Below are positions 27,750 to 36,481 of a stretch of DNA of 64,000 bases, in pieces. Source of the stretch: Calditrichia bacterium. Its GTDB lineage: Bacteria; Calditrichota; Calditrichia; RBG-13-44-9; J075. Positions within the stretch are counted from its first letter, which is position 1; each line of letters starts with the position of its first letter. The DNA is taken from the NCBI GenBank assembly GCA_028284445.1, contig JANQRS010000069.1:62001-126000 (forward strand), in the 5' to 3' direction. Below the pieces are notes generated by a model. It searched no databases. It was not told the origin of the DNA and saw only the letters and a list, made by a program, of their open reading frames with translations. The position numbers and the translations under genes were made by a program.

Positions 27750-28229
27750 TTAAAAGTGTGCCAATATTTGTTCGGTTCCAAACAAGTTGTCAATGTCCAA
27801 TATATGAATCTTGTTGCTTTGATACTCTAAGATACCACGCAGCAATGCCTGCATTTCATTGCTGCTCTTGCCTTCTGCGTCCTCAATTTCGGCAGGGAGG
27901 CATTGCGCGATACTGTGAATCTTGTCCACCAACAGCCCGAGCGGGTAATGCTCCGGTGCATCGACCACGATGACCATATCATCTGATTGAATCGCTTTTG
28001 GGTGGAGACCAAGGATGACTGAGATATCTATCAGGGGAATAATTTCACCCCGGAGGTTAAAAACCCCGTAAAAGATGTCGTCGCTATTTGGAATCGGCGT
28101 AAAACGCGGCAAGGGAATTACTTCCCTTGAGCGTAAAATTTCGATGCCGAATAACGTGCCGGCGAGTTCAAATACAGAAAACCGCTCGACATCATCCAGA
28201 TTTTGCTGCTGGCCATTCTGACTTTCCAT
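27750..28229 (-). CDS. CheW-like coupling protein
   Basis: A 159-residue CheW domain protein (FSVFELAGTLFGIEILRSREVIPLPRFTPIPNSDDIFYGVFNLRGEIIPLIDISVILG), the adaptor that links the receptor to the CheA kinase. The NLRG.I.P..D core motif is intact. It lies 12 bases upstream of the receptor gene and 46 bases downstream of the response-regulator gene, within one operon. By position it could be called PilI-like. Confidence 0.95.
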   Translation of the reverse strand: MESQNGQQQNLDDVERFSVFELAGTLFGIEILRSREVIPLPRFTPIPNSDDIFYGVFNLRGEIIPLIDISVILGLHPKAIQSDDMVIVVDAPEHYPLGLLVDKIHSIAQCLPAEIEDAEGKSSNEMQALLRGILEYQSNKIHILDIDNLFGTEQILAHF

Positions 28230-28275
28230 ACAGCCTTTCTACCTGTTTGGAAGAGTACTTTCAGACTGCCTCTGT

Positions 28276-29400
28276 TTAGCGAATCAATTCCTTGATTTTG
28301 CCAACCAGTTCCTCATCCTTGAAAGGCTTCGGGATAAAATCGTCAGCGCCTAATTGCTTGGCCTTCGTCGTTTCCCGGGGTGTATCTTTTGCTGAGAGCA
28401 TAACCACCGGAATATCTTTGCTGGCCTTTACTGCTTTTAGCACGTCGAGGCCATTGACATCCGACAGCATGATGTCGAGGATGATCAAATTCGGGGTGTT
28501 CTCGTCGAGGTAGCTAAGTGCTTCCTTGCCGGTTGCTACGGATACAATTTCATAATTTTCATTTTCCAGGGCAATCTCAACCATTTTACGAATAACGACG
28601 CTGTCATCAACAACCAGGATGGTCTCGGCTGTGGTGGTGGCCGCTTCCGCTACGTCCTGAACAGGCGGCGCGGACTGGGCAGCCGGTGCTGCAGCCGCTT
28701 CATCATCCAGGGCGCCAAGCATATCATCCAGCGCTTCCTCGGTCTCAGTCATTTCTTCGTCGAAGATGCTGCCGAGGTCAAAGTCAGGATTGCTGCTGTC
28801 TTCCTGCGCCGGGGGTGCTTCAACTTCCGGCTCAGCAACATCAGCTTCTGCCGCAGGTGCGTCATTATCATCTTCCAGCAGATTTCCAATCAACTGGTCA
28901 AAGTCGTCTTCCGAGCCGGATGTATCATCTTCCAGCATGATTGTTTCTTCGTTCTCAAGATCGATAAAGGAGTCGTCATCAACGGCGTCTGTCAGATCAA
29001 CCTCTGTTTCTTCCAGATCGTCAAAGCTATCCGCTTCCGGGAGCAGATCTTCTGCAGCAGAAATGATTTCCGGTTCTTCAGCGACTTCCGGTGCCGGCTC
29101 CGGCTCAACAGGCTCTTCGAAGATTTCCGGTTCTTCAGCAACTTCTTCTACTACCGGCTCTTCTTCAACTTCCGGCGCTTCGGTAACGGCGCCATTGCCG
29201 GATACGGAGATCAGGTTCAACGTGGTCAGCTTTTCAAGAGTCGTAGTGACGTCGCCTTCCGGCATCTCAAGAAAATTAGCTATCGCCGTAGAATCCATCG
29301 CACCATCAACGGCAAAGAGGATTTTCCACTCCGGAATTCGTAGTTTTACATCAAACACAACATCTTTCAACTGTTCTGATCTCACAAACGTTCGACTCAC
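28276..29400 (-). CDS. response regulator with helical N-terminal domain and long acidic linker
   Basis: A 374-residue protein. Residues 1-70 form a small domain with a winged-helix-like pattern (GAMDSTAIANFLEMPEGDVTTTLEKLTTLNLISVSG). Residues 75-250 are a Glu/Asp/Ala/Pro-rich, probably disordered linker. Residues 255-374 are a CheY-type receiver: ILVVDDSVVIRK, phospho-acceptor Asp in LIILDIMLSD, Ser in VVMLSAKD, and Lys in FIPKPF. It may relay phosphate from the CheA kinase. The start is GTG 29400, with AGGAG (complement of 29409-29413) eight bases upstream. It is the first gene of the chemosensory operon. The target of the N-terminal domain (DNA or protein) is not clear. Confidence 0.88.
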   Translation of the reverse strand: MSRTFVRSEQLKDVVFDVKLRIPEWKILFAVDGAMDSTAIANFLEMPEGDVTTTLEKLTTLNLISVSGNGAVTEAPEVEEEPVVEEVAEEPEIFEEPVEPEPAPEVAEEPEIISAAEDLLPEADSFDDLEETEVDLTDAVDDDSFIDLENEETIMLEDDTSGSEDDFDQLIGNLLEDDNDAPAAEADVAEPEVEAPPAQEDSSNPDFDLGSIFDEEMTETEEALDDMLGALDDEAAAAPAAQSAPPVQDVAEAATTTAETILVVDDSVVIRKMVEIALENENYEIVSVATGKEALSYLDENTPNLIILDIMLSDVNGLDVLKAVKASKDIPVVMLSAKDTPRETTKAKQLGADDFIPKPFKDEELVGKIKELIR

Positions 29401-29467
29401 CTTTAGTACTCCTGTTACTTGTATGAGGAAATGCTGGGGGCCCGGATTAATCTCTAGTACAATCGAA

Positions 29468-29496
29468 TAAATATCGCAGAGCTTTATCTATTTCAA
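29468..29496 (-). promoter_or_regulatory. candidate promoter of the chemosensory operon
   Basis: On the minus strand, TTGAAA (complement of 29491-29496), a 17-base spacer and TATTTA (complement of 29468-29473) stand about 60 bases ahead of the GTG of the first gene. The match to a sigma-70 promoter is good but unproven in this lineage. Confidence 0.5.
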
Positions 29497-29752
29497 TTGT
29501 TTTCTTTAAATACAATATTTTGAGTAATTTAGTATGTTGCTTTTTTGATGTCAAGCAAAATGTCCCGCGCGAAATGAGCCCGAGCGGGATTTTATTCGAC
29601 AAAATTGAACATATTCGACCATTTGTCAGTGTCAATGATCAATTCATGAATAATTTTTCATACAGATAGACATTACCTGATCAGAATTCGGGACGGCAGC
29701 TTTTTTGTGCTAATTGCAAATTGTGACGATTTTCGGTTTTAAAGGGCGCTAA

Positions 29753-29827
29753 ATGTGCCTATATTCTCGTCGCAGTTATTTAACCGATTTTGAGGAAAAC
29801 ATTGTGATAAAATCGGTTTTTCTGTAA
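29753..29827 (+). other. possible leader ORF and hairpin upstream of lysS
   Basis: A 24-codon frame (ATG 29753, TAA 29825) has AAAGGG six bases before its ATG. Its distal part lies within a hairpin of 10-bp arms (29782-29791, AACCGATTTT, with 29809-29818, AAAATCGGTT), followed by TTTTCTG. The layout suggests attenuation of lysS. The peptide (beginning MCLYSRRSYL) is not rich in lysine, so a classic amino-acid-starvation leader is not supported. The rest of the gap 29401-29752 shows only the minus-strand promoter and A/T-rich sequence. Confidence 0.35.
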
Positions 29828-29895
29828 CTTTTGAATTTAACCCCAACGATATGCGGAGTGCTAATTCCGCTACATGTGAAGCAGGAGAAGTAAGG

Positions 29896-31386
29896 TTGGA
29901 TGATACAAATCAACCCATGCGACAACGCCGGGAAAAGCTGGAAAAACTGAATGAGATCGGCGTAAATCCCTATCCCCACAATTTTAATCGAACCCACCAA
30001 TGCCGTGAAATTGCTGACAATTTTGAATCTTTCGAAGGTCAATCCGTTAGCGTTGCGGGCCGTCTGATGGCGGATCGCTCGAAAGGCAAGGTTTCCTTTA
30101 TTAATATCCAGGACATGAGCGGCCGCATACAGGTTTTCCTGAAAGTGGATACGCTCGGCCAAGATGTATATGAAATGTATAAACTTCTCGATATCGGAGA
30201 TTTTGTAGGTGTTAGGGGTGAGGTCTTCAAAACCCGCACCGGTGAAGTCTCGATTAACGCCAAAGAATTTGTACTGCTCTCTAAATCTCTGCGGCCACTT
30301 CCAATTGTAAAGGAGCGCATCGACGAAGATGGTCAACGCGTTGCCTTTGATGAGGTGACCGACAAGGAAATGCGCTACCGTCAGCGCTATGTTGACCTTA
30401 TTGTAAATCCCGAAGTCCGGGAAGTGTTCATCAAGCGTTCGAAAATTATGACCGCCATGCGGCAATTTCTCAACAACAAGGGATACCTCGAAGTTGAGAC
30501 CCCAATTTTGCAGCCGATTTATGGCGGTGCATCAGCGCGACCCTTTATGACGCATCATAATACACTCGATATGAAGCTCTATTTGCGGATTGCCAATGAG
30601 CTTTACCTGAAGCGCCTGATTGTCGGCGGTTTTGAAGGTGTCTACGAGTTTGCAAAAGACTTTCGCAATGAGGGCATGAGCCGTTTTCATAATCCGGAAT
30701 TCACCCAGATGGAAGTGTACGTGGCCTATAAGGACTATCACTGGATGATGGAGATGGTCGAAGAGATGATTAGCTATATCGCTATCCAGGTGCATGGTAC
30801 CACAGAAGTAGAATTCAATGGCCACAAAATTAATCTTGCACCACCGTGGAAGCGGTTGCCGCTGCTGGATGGCATTGAGGAATACACCGGAAAGTCGGTT
30901 GCCGGGAAATCCGAGGCCGAATTGCGCAAAATTGCTGGGGAGTTAAACGTCACCCTCGAAGATAGTTGGGGCGCCGGCAAAATCCTTGATGAACTGTTTG
31001 GCGAATTTGTTGAGCCGAAACTGATTCAACCAACATTCATTACAGATCATCCGGTTGAGATTTCCCCGCTGGCCAAGAAACATCGCGACAAGCCGGGACT
31101 GGTAGAACGATTTGAGCCGGTGATTGGCGGCAAGGAAATTGGGAACGCCTTCAGCGAATTGAACGATCCGGTTGATCAGCGTGAACGATTTGAATCGCAA
31201 ATGGCTTTGAAGGATCGCGGTGATGATGAAGCACAGGTGCTTGATGAAGATTACCTTCGCGCCATGGAATACGGCATGCCGCCCACAGCAGGACTTGGCA
31301 TTGGCATCGATCGCCTGACCATGTTGCTGACGAACCAACCGTCAATCCGTGACGTGATTCTCTTTCCGCACATGCGGCCGGAATAA
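29896..31386 (+). CDS. lysS: lysyl-tRNA synthetase, class II
   Basis: A 496-residue class II LysRS that charges tRNALys. An N-terminal OB-fold anticodon domain (VSVAGRLMADRSKGKVSFINIQDMSGRIQVFLK) precedes the class II core: motif 1 around VRQ..FLNNKGYLEVETPILQP, motif 2 EFAKDFRNEGMSRFHNPEFTQME, and motif 3 GLGIGIDRLTMLL. Length agrees with bacterial LysRS (about 500). The frame stays open 15 codons upstream, but TTG 29896 is preferred: AGGAG at 29883-29887 is eight bases before it, and the product starts LDDTNQPMRQRREKLEKL, as in homologues. Confidence 0.96.
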   Translation: MDDTNQPMRQRREKLEKLNEIGVNPYPHNFNRTHQCREIADNFESFEGQSVSVAGRLMADRSKGKVSFINIQDMSGRIQVFLKVDTLGQDVYEMYKLLDIGDFVGVRGEVFKTRTGEVSINAKEFVLLSKSLRPLPIVKERIDEDGQRVAFDEVTDKEMRYRQRYVDLIVNPEVREVFIKRSKIMTAMRQFLNNKGYLEVETPILQPIYGGASARPFMTHHNTLDMKLYLRIANELYLKRLIVGGFEGVYEFAKDFRNEGMSRFHNPEFTQMEVYVAYKDYHWMMEMVEEMISYIAIQVHGTTEVEFNGHKINLAPPWKRLPLLDGIEEYTGKSVAGKSEAELRKIAGELNVTLEDSWGAGKILDELFGEFVEPKLIQPTFITDHPVEISPLAKKHRDKPGLVERFEPVIGGKEIGNAFSELNDPVDQRERFESQMALKDRGDDEAQVLDEDYLRAMEYGMPPTAGLGIGIDRLTMLLTNQPSIRDVILFPHMRPE

Positions 31387-31443
31387 TTGAAGTCGTGCTT
31401 GGACCTGGAGTTTGCCGAATATCATCCGTGAATTGCAATTTTA

Positions 31444-31482
31444 CCCCCTCAATCTCCCTCCCCGGGGAGAGATTGAGAGGGG
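31444..31482. terminator. C/G-rich palindromic hairpin after lysS
   Basis: CTCAATCTC pairs with GAGATTGAG inside C-runs and G-runs, with CCCCGGGG at the centre. It lies 58 bases after lysS. It belongs to the same type as the palindromes at 36399, 37377 and 51131. It has no T-run, so it may stop transcription by structure alone or mark an inserted element. Confidence 0.5.
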
Positions 31483-31600
31483 ACAGCAAAATGACAGTAT
31501 GAGAACGCCGTCGATTGGAAACTTGTAAACCTCTTCCTGCTCTCCGCGTCTCAATTACGTAAGCTTGTTGCAGAAACGACTACTTGACTGAAAGTATTAG

Positions 31601-32839
31601 ATGAACTTTAAATCCTTTGTTGCCCTTCGCTACTTTGGGGCCAAGCGCCGGACCGGTTTTATATCGATCATTACATATATATCCGTTCTGGGTGTGTTAA
31701 TAGGCGTGGCTTCTCTGGAAGTGGTCCTGTCCGGTTTTAATGGCTTTGAAGACGAAGTGCGCACTCGCCTCATAAATTCCGACTCACATATCCATTTGCG
31801 AAAGTTCCATAGTCAGAATATGACGGACTACGATTCGCTCGTCCAGGTCGTTCGTGCGCTACCCAAGGTGACCGGCGCTTCGCCGTCGATTAGCCGTGAG
31901 GCGATGATGCGAACCAAGCAAGGCAGCGACGCTGCTTTTATCAAGGCCCTTGATATGAAAACGGCGGGTGACGTGAGCGAAGTCCCACGAAGCATAATCA
32001 GCGGTGAATTTGATCTCGGGATGGCCGAATACGAAGGCAAGGAATATCCTGGCATCGTCTTGGGAAGGTATCTTGCGCAAAGCGCCCTGATTTTTGAGCC
32101 CGGCGAAAAAGTAATTCTAATGGCTTTTCCGCGTGAAGGTGGATTAACTGCCGCGCCCCGTGCTCAGCAATTTGTGGTGACCGGCATCAGCGAGATTGGT
32201 TTTTACGAATATGATAAAATCTACGCATACATTTCCATTGAAGAAGCGCAGAAGCTCTTTCGGGTTCATAATGCTGTGACCCGCATCGACGTGAAGCTGG
32301 AGGACTATCTTGCGGCTGGCGATGTTGCCAAAACCATTGAGGAAAAACTGAACGGCTATCCCTTCTCCGCAACGACCTGGTTTGACCAGAATCGCAGTTT
32401 ATACAGTTGGATGATCATTGAGAAATGGCTTTTCACAGGTATATTCAGCATTATGATGCTGGTTGCGGCTTTCAGTATCGTCAGTTCACTTACTATGATC
32501 GTAATGGAGAAAACCCGTGAAATCGGGATCTTGAAATCGATGGGAATGGCCCAATCGGATATCAAGAATATCTTCCTGCGGGAGGGCCTGATCATCGGCC
32601 TGCTTGGCGTCTTCTTTGGTAACCTCATTGCATTCAGTCTCTGCTACCTGCAGATGGAATATGGCATCATCGGCCTACCGCCTGACGTATACATTATTGA
32701 TAAGGTCCCGGTGCAGATGCGCTTGATGGATTTCGTCATCGTTTCATCGATTGCGATTGTTCTCTGCCTCATGGCCTCATGGTATCCCGCTTCTAAAGCC
32801 GCGAAATTGAACCCTGTGGAGGCAATACGCTATGAATAA
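31601..32839 (+). CDS. lolC: lipoprotein-releasing ABC permease (LolC/LolE family)
   Basis: A 412-residue FtsX-like permease: first transmembrane segment near residues 21-45 (FISIITYISVLGVLIGVASLEVVLSGF), a periplasmic domain of about 220 residues, and three more membrane segments near the C-terminus (IFSIMMLVAAFSIVSSLTMIVMEKTREIGILKSMG). The KTREIGILKSMG loop and the ending PASKAAKLNPVEAIRYE are typical of LolC/E. With LolD it extracts outer-membrane lipoproteins from the inner membrane. The lolD ATG lies eight bases inside its 3' end. Confidence 0.94.
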   Translation: MNFKSFVALRYFGAKRRTGFISIITYISVLGVLIGVASLEVVLSGFNGFEDEVRTRLINSDSHIHLRKFHSQNMTDYDSLVQVVRALPKVTGASPSISREAMMRTKQGSDAAFIKALDMKTAGDVSEVPRSIISGEFDLGMAEYEGKEYPGIVLGRYLAQSALIFEPGEKVILMAFPREGGLTAAPRAQQFVVTGISEIGFYEYDKIYAYISIEEAQKLFRVHNAVTRIDVKLEDYLAAGDVAKTIEEKLNGYPFSATTWFDQNRSLYSWMIIEKWLFTGIFSIMMLVAAFSIVSSLTMIVMEKTREIGILKSMGMAQSDIKNIFLREGLIIGLLGVFFGNLIAFSLCYLQMEYGIIGLPPDVYIIDKVPVQMRLMDFVIVSSIAIVLCLMASWYPASKAAKLNPVEAIRYE

Positions 32840-33539
32840 CAATGGCAAAGTGTTGCTGGATATTCGCGGGGTTGACAAGACCTATCACTCAGATGGGGTT
32901 GCGGTCAACGTCTTGAAGAATCTGGATCTGCAAATCATGGAAGGGGAAATAGTCTTTATCATGGGCCCCTCCGGCGTTGGTAAGAGCACCTTGCTCAATG
33001 TGATAGGCACTCTTGACCGTCAGTCCGCCGGACAAATTAGCATCGATGGACATGATATTTCAACCTACAGTGATCTGGAACTTGCCCGATTTCGCAATGA
33101 GCGCATCGGTTTCATTTTTCAATTTCATCACCTGCTGCCGGACTTCAGCGCCCTGGAAAATGTCATGATGCCGGAAATGATTCGTGCCAATCACAGCAGC
33201 GCCGGCACAGAACGGGCTACCAAACTCCTTGAGGATGTCGGCCTTGGTCATCGCCTGCATCATCGACCCAGTCAATTATCCGGCGGTGAACAGCAGCGTG
33301 TGGCAATTGCCCGGGCATTGATGAATCAGCCCCGCTTAATTCTAGCTGACGAACCAACCGGAGATTTAGATCGCGCCAATAGCGAAACCCTCTTTAATCT
33401 GATCCTGAAGCTTAACAGAGAATACAAGCAGACCTTTGTCATCGTCACCCACGACGATCAACTCGCCCAAAAAGCACATCGCATCATCTACCTCAGGGAC
33501 GGCAAGGTGGATCGCCAGGAAGTGCTTAAAGAGCTTTGA
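32832..33539 (+). CDS. lolD: lipoprotein-releasing ABC ATPase
   Basis: A 235-residue ABC ATPase. It has Walker A GPSGVGKST (about 42-50), the Q-loop in FIFQFHHLLPDFSALENV, the signature LSGGEQQRVAIARAL (about 147), and Walker B LILADEPTGDLD. The H-loop is VTHDDQ. The sequence is LolD/MacB-like, and pairing with the LolC-type permease in an eight-base overlap supports LolD. It powers release of lipoproteins from the inner membrane. Confidence 0.95.
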   Translation: MNNNGKVLLDIRGVDKTYHSDGVAVNVLKNLDLQIMEGEIVFIMGPSGVGKSTLLNVIGTLDRQSAGQISIDGHDISTYSDLELARFRNERIGFIFQFHHLLPDFSALENVMMPEMIRANHSSAGTERATKLLEDVGLGHRLHHRPSQLSGGEQQRVAIARALMNQPRLILADEPTGDLDRANSETLFNLILKLNREYKQTFVIVTHDDQLAQKAHRIIYLRDGKVDRQEVLKEL

Positions 33540-33545
33540 AATGTC

Positions 33546-33668
33546 AAATGACGAATGACAAATTCAATGAGTCATTCGTCATTCGTCATTCGTCATTCGT
33601 CATTCGTCATTCGTCATTCGTCATTCGTCATTCGTCATTCGTCATTCGTCATTCGTCATTCGTCATTT
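33546..33668. repeat. 7-base tandem array GTCATTC x13 with inverted left flank
   Basis: Thirteen perfect units of GTCATTC run from 33571 to 33661, followed by GTCATTT. On the left, AAATGAC-GAATGAC (33546-33559) is the exact reverse complement of the last two units (33655-33668), so the block is bounded by 14-base inverted arms. It fills most of the gap between lolD and recG. Unit length 7 keeps several frames open, which explains spurious open frames here. Confidence 0.95.
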
Positions 33669-33730
33669 ATTTCCACTGCCATTCTTCAATCACCGCTGGC
33701 ATTTCCATGCTCCCGTCTCGATATTAGGCC

Positions 33731-35833
33731 ATGCCGACAGAAAATCCCCCAAAACATCCCCTGGATGTGTCTGCGATGTATCTGAAAGGAGTCGGTCCAA
33801 AGCGGGCCGAGGCACTTGCTGCCGTCAAGGTGGAAACCCTCGAAGATATGCTCGAATACTTTCCTCGCCGCTATCTCGATCGCAGCAAGGTGACGACCAT
33901 TGGTCAATTGCAAGCAGATGTGGAGGTGACCATTGTTGGTGAAGTGGTATCCAAGCAGCTGATTCGATACGGGAAAAGACGGCTGGTGCTAAAGATTTCC
34001 GACGGCACCGGCATCATGGAGGCTGTTTGGTTTGCTCAGCCCGGTCTGTTCGAGAAGATTTTCAAGGCAGAGCAGATGGTGGCGTTTAGCGGCAAGCCCA
34101 AGCGCTATAAACAATGGCAAATGGTGCACCCCGACTTCGACGTGCTAACCGAGACAAGAGAACCGCTCAATACCGGACAGTTGATCCCGATCTACCCGAG
34201 CACGCAGGATTTAAAGAAGAATGGGGTCGGCAACTATACTTTTCGGCGAATTATCTTTCAGGCGCTGCAGAAATACGGCAGTGAGATCCCTGAATCGCTC
34301 CCGCCGTCGCTTTGCAAAAGATACAAATTGATGTCCCGAAGGGATGCCTACCAACAAATGCATTTTCCCGAGAGCGATGCGGCACTCCAGCAAGTTCTAA
34401 GACGCTTCAAATATGAAGAAATCTTTTATCTGCAGTTGCTGATCGCCCTGCGAAAGCACTTCTATTATGCCCCTCTGGCTGCTTTACCGGTGACGATTGA
34501 TGATCAGCTGGTGGCGCAATTTCTTGATAGCTTGCCGTTTCAACTAACCGGTGCTCAACAGCGGGTCGTTGATGAGATTCGCGCTGATTTGCAGGGCGGT
34601 GCACCGATGAATCGCCTGGTGCAAGGGGATGTTGGCGCCGGGAAAACAATTGTTGCGCTCATTGCCATGCTAATGGTGGTGTCTTCCGGCTATCAGGCAG
34701 CGCTGATGGCGCCCACGGAAATTCTTGCCCGGCAGCACTATCAGAACATCCAGGCTTTGCTCGAAGGACTGCCGATTCGCGTCACGGTATTACTCGGGGG
34801 ACAAAAAGCTTCGGAAAAAAAACGCATCCAGCAAGAAATTGCCGACGGACAATGGGACCTTGTTGTGGGCACCCATGCCCTGATCCAGGATAAGGTGCAA
34901 TTTCCCAAACTTGGTCTGGCGATCGTTGATGAGCAGCATCGTTTTGGGGTATTACAGCGTGGAGAACTGATCGAAAAGGGCGAAACGCCTCATGTGCTGG
35001 TGATGACCGCCACCCCGATCCCGCGCACGCTGGCGCTGACAATCTATGGTGATCTCGATGTCTCAGTCATTGATGAACTACCGCCGGGGCGTCAAGCCAT
35101 CCGCACTTTCTGGCGAACGCGCGATAAACTTCCGCAGATCTACGATTTTGTCCGTCAGCACTTGCAGGCCGGAAAACAAGTTTATGTTGTGTATCCGCTG
35201 GTAGAGGAGTCCGAAAAGCTGGATCTCCAGGCAGCCACAGAGGCCTACCAGGATTTGAGTGCCAACGTATTTCCCGATTATACGCTTGGCTTGTTGCATG
35301 GCCGTATGAAAGCTGACGAAAAAGAAAACGTGATGGCGGCCTTTAAGCGTGGGGACTGCCATATGCTGATTTCAACAACCGTCATTGAGGTTGGGGTTGA
35401 TGTGCCCAATGCAACCATCATGATTATTGAGCACGCAGAGCGTTTTGGCTTAAGCCAGTTGCATCAGTTGCGCGGACGGGTTGGCCGGGGCGGGAGCCAG
35501 TCATATTGCATCCTGGTTACTCCGGAGAAGGTCAGTGATGTAGCCGGTCAGCGTATGCAGATCATGCAGAAGACCAATGATGGATTTGTCATTGCCGAAG
35601 AAGATCTGCGGCTGCGCGGTAGCGGCGATTTTTTCGGAACGCGCCAGCATGGGATGCCGGACTTAAAATATGCAGATTTGGCAGTCGATTATAAGATTGT
35701 GCAAGTGGCTCACAATGACGCATTTGAGCTGGTGGAGAAGGACCCTCATTTGCGCAAGGCCGAAAATCAGACTTTGCGCATCCAATTTAAACGCCGGTTT
35801 GCCGACAAATTTCGCATGCCGGATATTGCTTAA
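33731..35833 (+). CDS. recG: ATP-dependent DNA helicase RecG
   Basis: A 700-residue RecG that remodels stalled forks and Holliday junctions. The N-terminus holds a helix-hairpin-helix-like start (YLKGVGPKRAEALAA) and the wedge OB domain (VTIVGEVVSKQLIRYGKRRLVLKISDGTG). The helicase core has Walker A QGDVGAGKTIVAL (about 300), the DEQHRFG box (about 399), MTATPIPRTLALTIYGDLDVS, and the C-terminal motifs STTVIEVGVDVPNATIMIIEHAERFGLSQLHQLRGRVGR and FFGTRQHGMPD. Length matches the family. It starts at ATG 33731, downstream of the 7-mer array. Confidence 0.96.
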   Translation: MPTENPPKHPLDVSAMYLKGVGPKRAEALAAVKVETLEDMLEYFPRRYLDRSKVTTIGQLQADVEVTIVGEVVSKQLIRYGKRRLVLKISDGTGIMEAVWFAQPGLFEKIFKAEQMVAFSGKPKRYKQWQMVHPDFDVLTETREPLNTGQLIPIYPSTQDLKKNGVGNYTFRRIIFQALQKYGSEIPESLPPSLCKRYKLMSRRDAYQQMHFPESDAALQQVLRRFKYEEIFYLQLLIALRKHFYYAPLAALPVTIDDQLVAQFLDSLPFQLTGAQQRVVDEIRADLQGGAPMNRLVQGDVGAGKTIVALIAMLMVVSSGYQAALMAPTEILARQHYQNIQALLEGLPIRVTVLLGGQKASEKKRIQQEIADGQWDLVVGTHALIQDKVQFPKLGLAIVDEQHRFGVLQRGELIEKGETPHVLVMTATPIPRTLALTIYGDLDVSVIDELPPGRQAIRTFWRTRDKLPQIYDFVRQHLQAGKQVYVVYPLVEESEKLDLQAATEAYQDLSANVFPDYTLGLLHGRMKADEKENVMAAFKRGDCHMLISTTVIEVGVDVPNATIMIIEHAERFGLSQLHQLRGRVGRGGSQSYCILVTPEKVSDVAGQRMQIMQKTNDGFVIAEEDLRLRGSGDFFGTRQHGMPDLKYADLAVDYKIVQVAHNDAFELVEKDPHLRKAENQTLRIQFKRRFADKFRMPDIA

Positions 35834-35884
35834 TGACGGAATCCGCTGTTTGCGGCGGAGCCACGAACGAAATTATCTGATCCA

Positions 35885-36349
35885 ATGACCGAATTACATC
35901 CATACATTGTCAATCCGACGATCATTCTCTTGGCAACCGGATTGGCTGCAGAACTATTGAGCCGATTTATTCCCAATCCTACCTATCTGAAGGTTGCCGA
36001 TTATACCCTGGTTTTGGGCACAGCCGGCGCAATCCTGGCCGTGCTTACCGGTAATGAAACCATCGATGTGGTTGCCACAACGCCAGCCCTCCTTGAAATG
36101 GCAGAAAACCACAAGCTCTTTGGCCAATTGACGATGTGGGGCGCCGTCGTATTTACGGCAATGCGTTTTCTATTGCGTGAAGAACGCAAGAACAAGCGGT
36201 ATTTATGGATGATTGTTGGTGGGGCAGCTGTTGCGGCTTTACTATTGTTCCGAACGGCAAACCTCGGCAGCGAAATGGCCAACGAGGCAGACTTACTGGA
36301 GAAGGGACCGAAGAAAGAGCGGCCAATCAAGAAGCCGGAATTTCGGTAG
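35885..36349 (+). CDS. DUF2231-like small membrane protein
   Basis: A 154-residue protein with four hydrophobic segments (about 9-27, 38-56, 81-96 and 108-124) and a basic hydrophilic tail (EKGPKKERPIKKPEFR). The opening LHPYIVNPTIILLATGLAAEL and the pairs of helices fit the DUF2231 family, whose members are often near heme or redox proteins; the function is unknown. It lies 51 bases after recG and is convergent with the OmpA-like gene, separated by a long palindrome. Confidence 0.7.
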   Translation: MTELHPYIVNPTIILLATGLAAELLSRFIPNPTYLKVADYTLVLGTAGAILAVLTGNETIDVVATTPALLEMAENHKLFGQLTMWGAVVFTAMRFLLREERKNKRYLWMIVGGAAVAALLLFRTANLGSEMANEADLLEKGPKKERPIKKPEFR

Positions 36350-36398
36350 ATCAGAAAAACAGGAAATGGGGCAAATTGTAAATTTGGAAGCCTAAAAA

Positions 36399-36446
36399 TC
36401 ACATCCCCCTGCTTCCCCCTTCGAAGGGCGATACAGGGGGATGTGA
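36399..36446. terminator. C/G-rich palindrome between convergent genes
   Basis: Arms of 13 bases (36399-36411, TCACATCCCCCTG, with 36434-36446) enclose a second palindrome CCCTTCGAAGGG. It lies between the convergent DUF2231-like and OmpA-like genes, where a bidirectional terminator would be useful. Confidence 0.55.
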
Positions 36447-36481
36447 TGAGTCAATCTTCACTCTTCAATTTTCAATCCACA

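Noticed and set aside
29782..29827. T-box riboswitch controlling lysS
   Set aside because: No T-box consensus or specifier-loop structure was seen, and T-boxes are not expected in this group; only a simple hairpin is present.
33546..33668. possible CRISPR array
   Set aside because: Units are 7 bases with no spacers and no cas genes nearby; the same holds for the 8-base arrays at 41.1 kb.
33536..33785. open frames reading FVIRHSS repeats
   Set aside because: They are translations of the GTCATTC array, without start context or homology.
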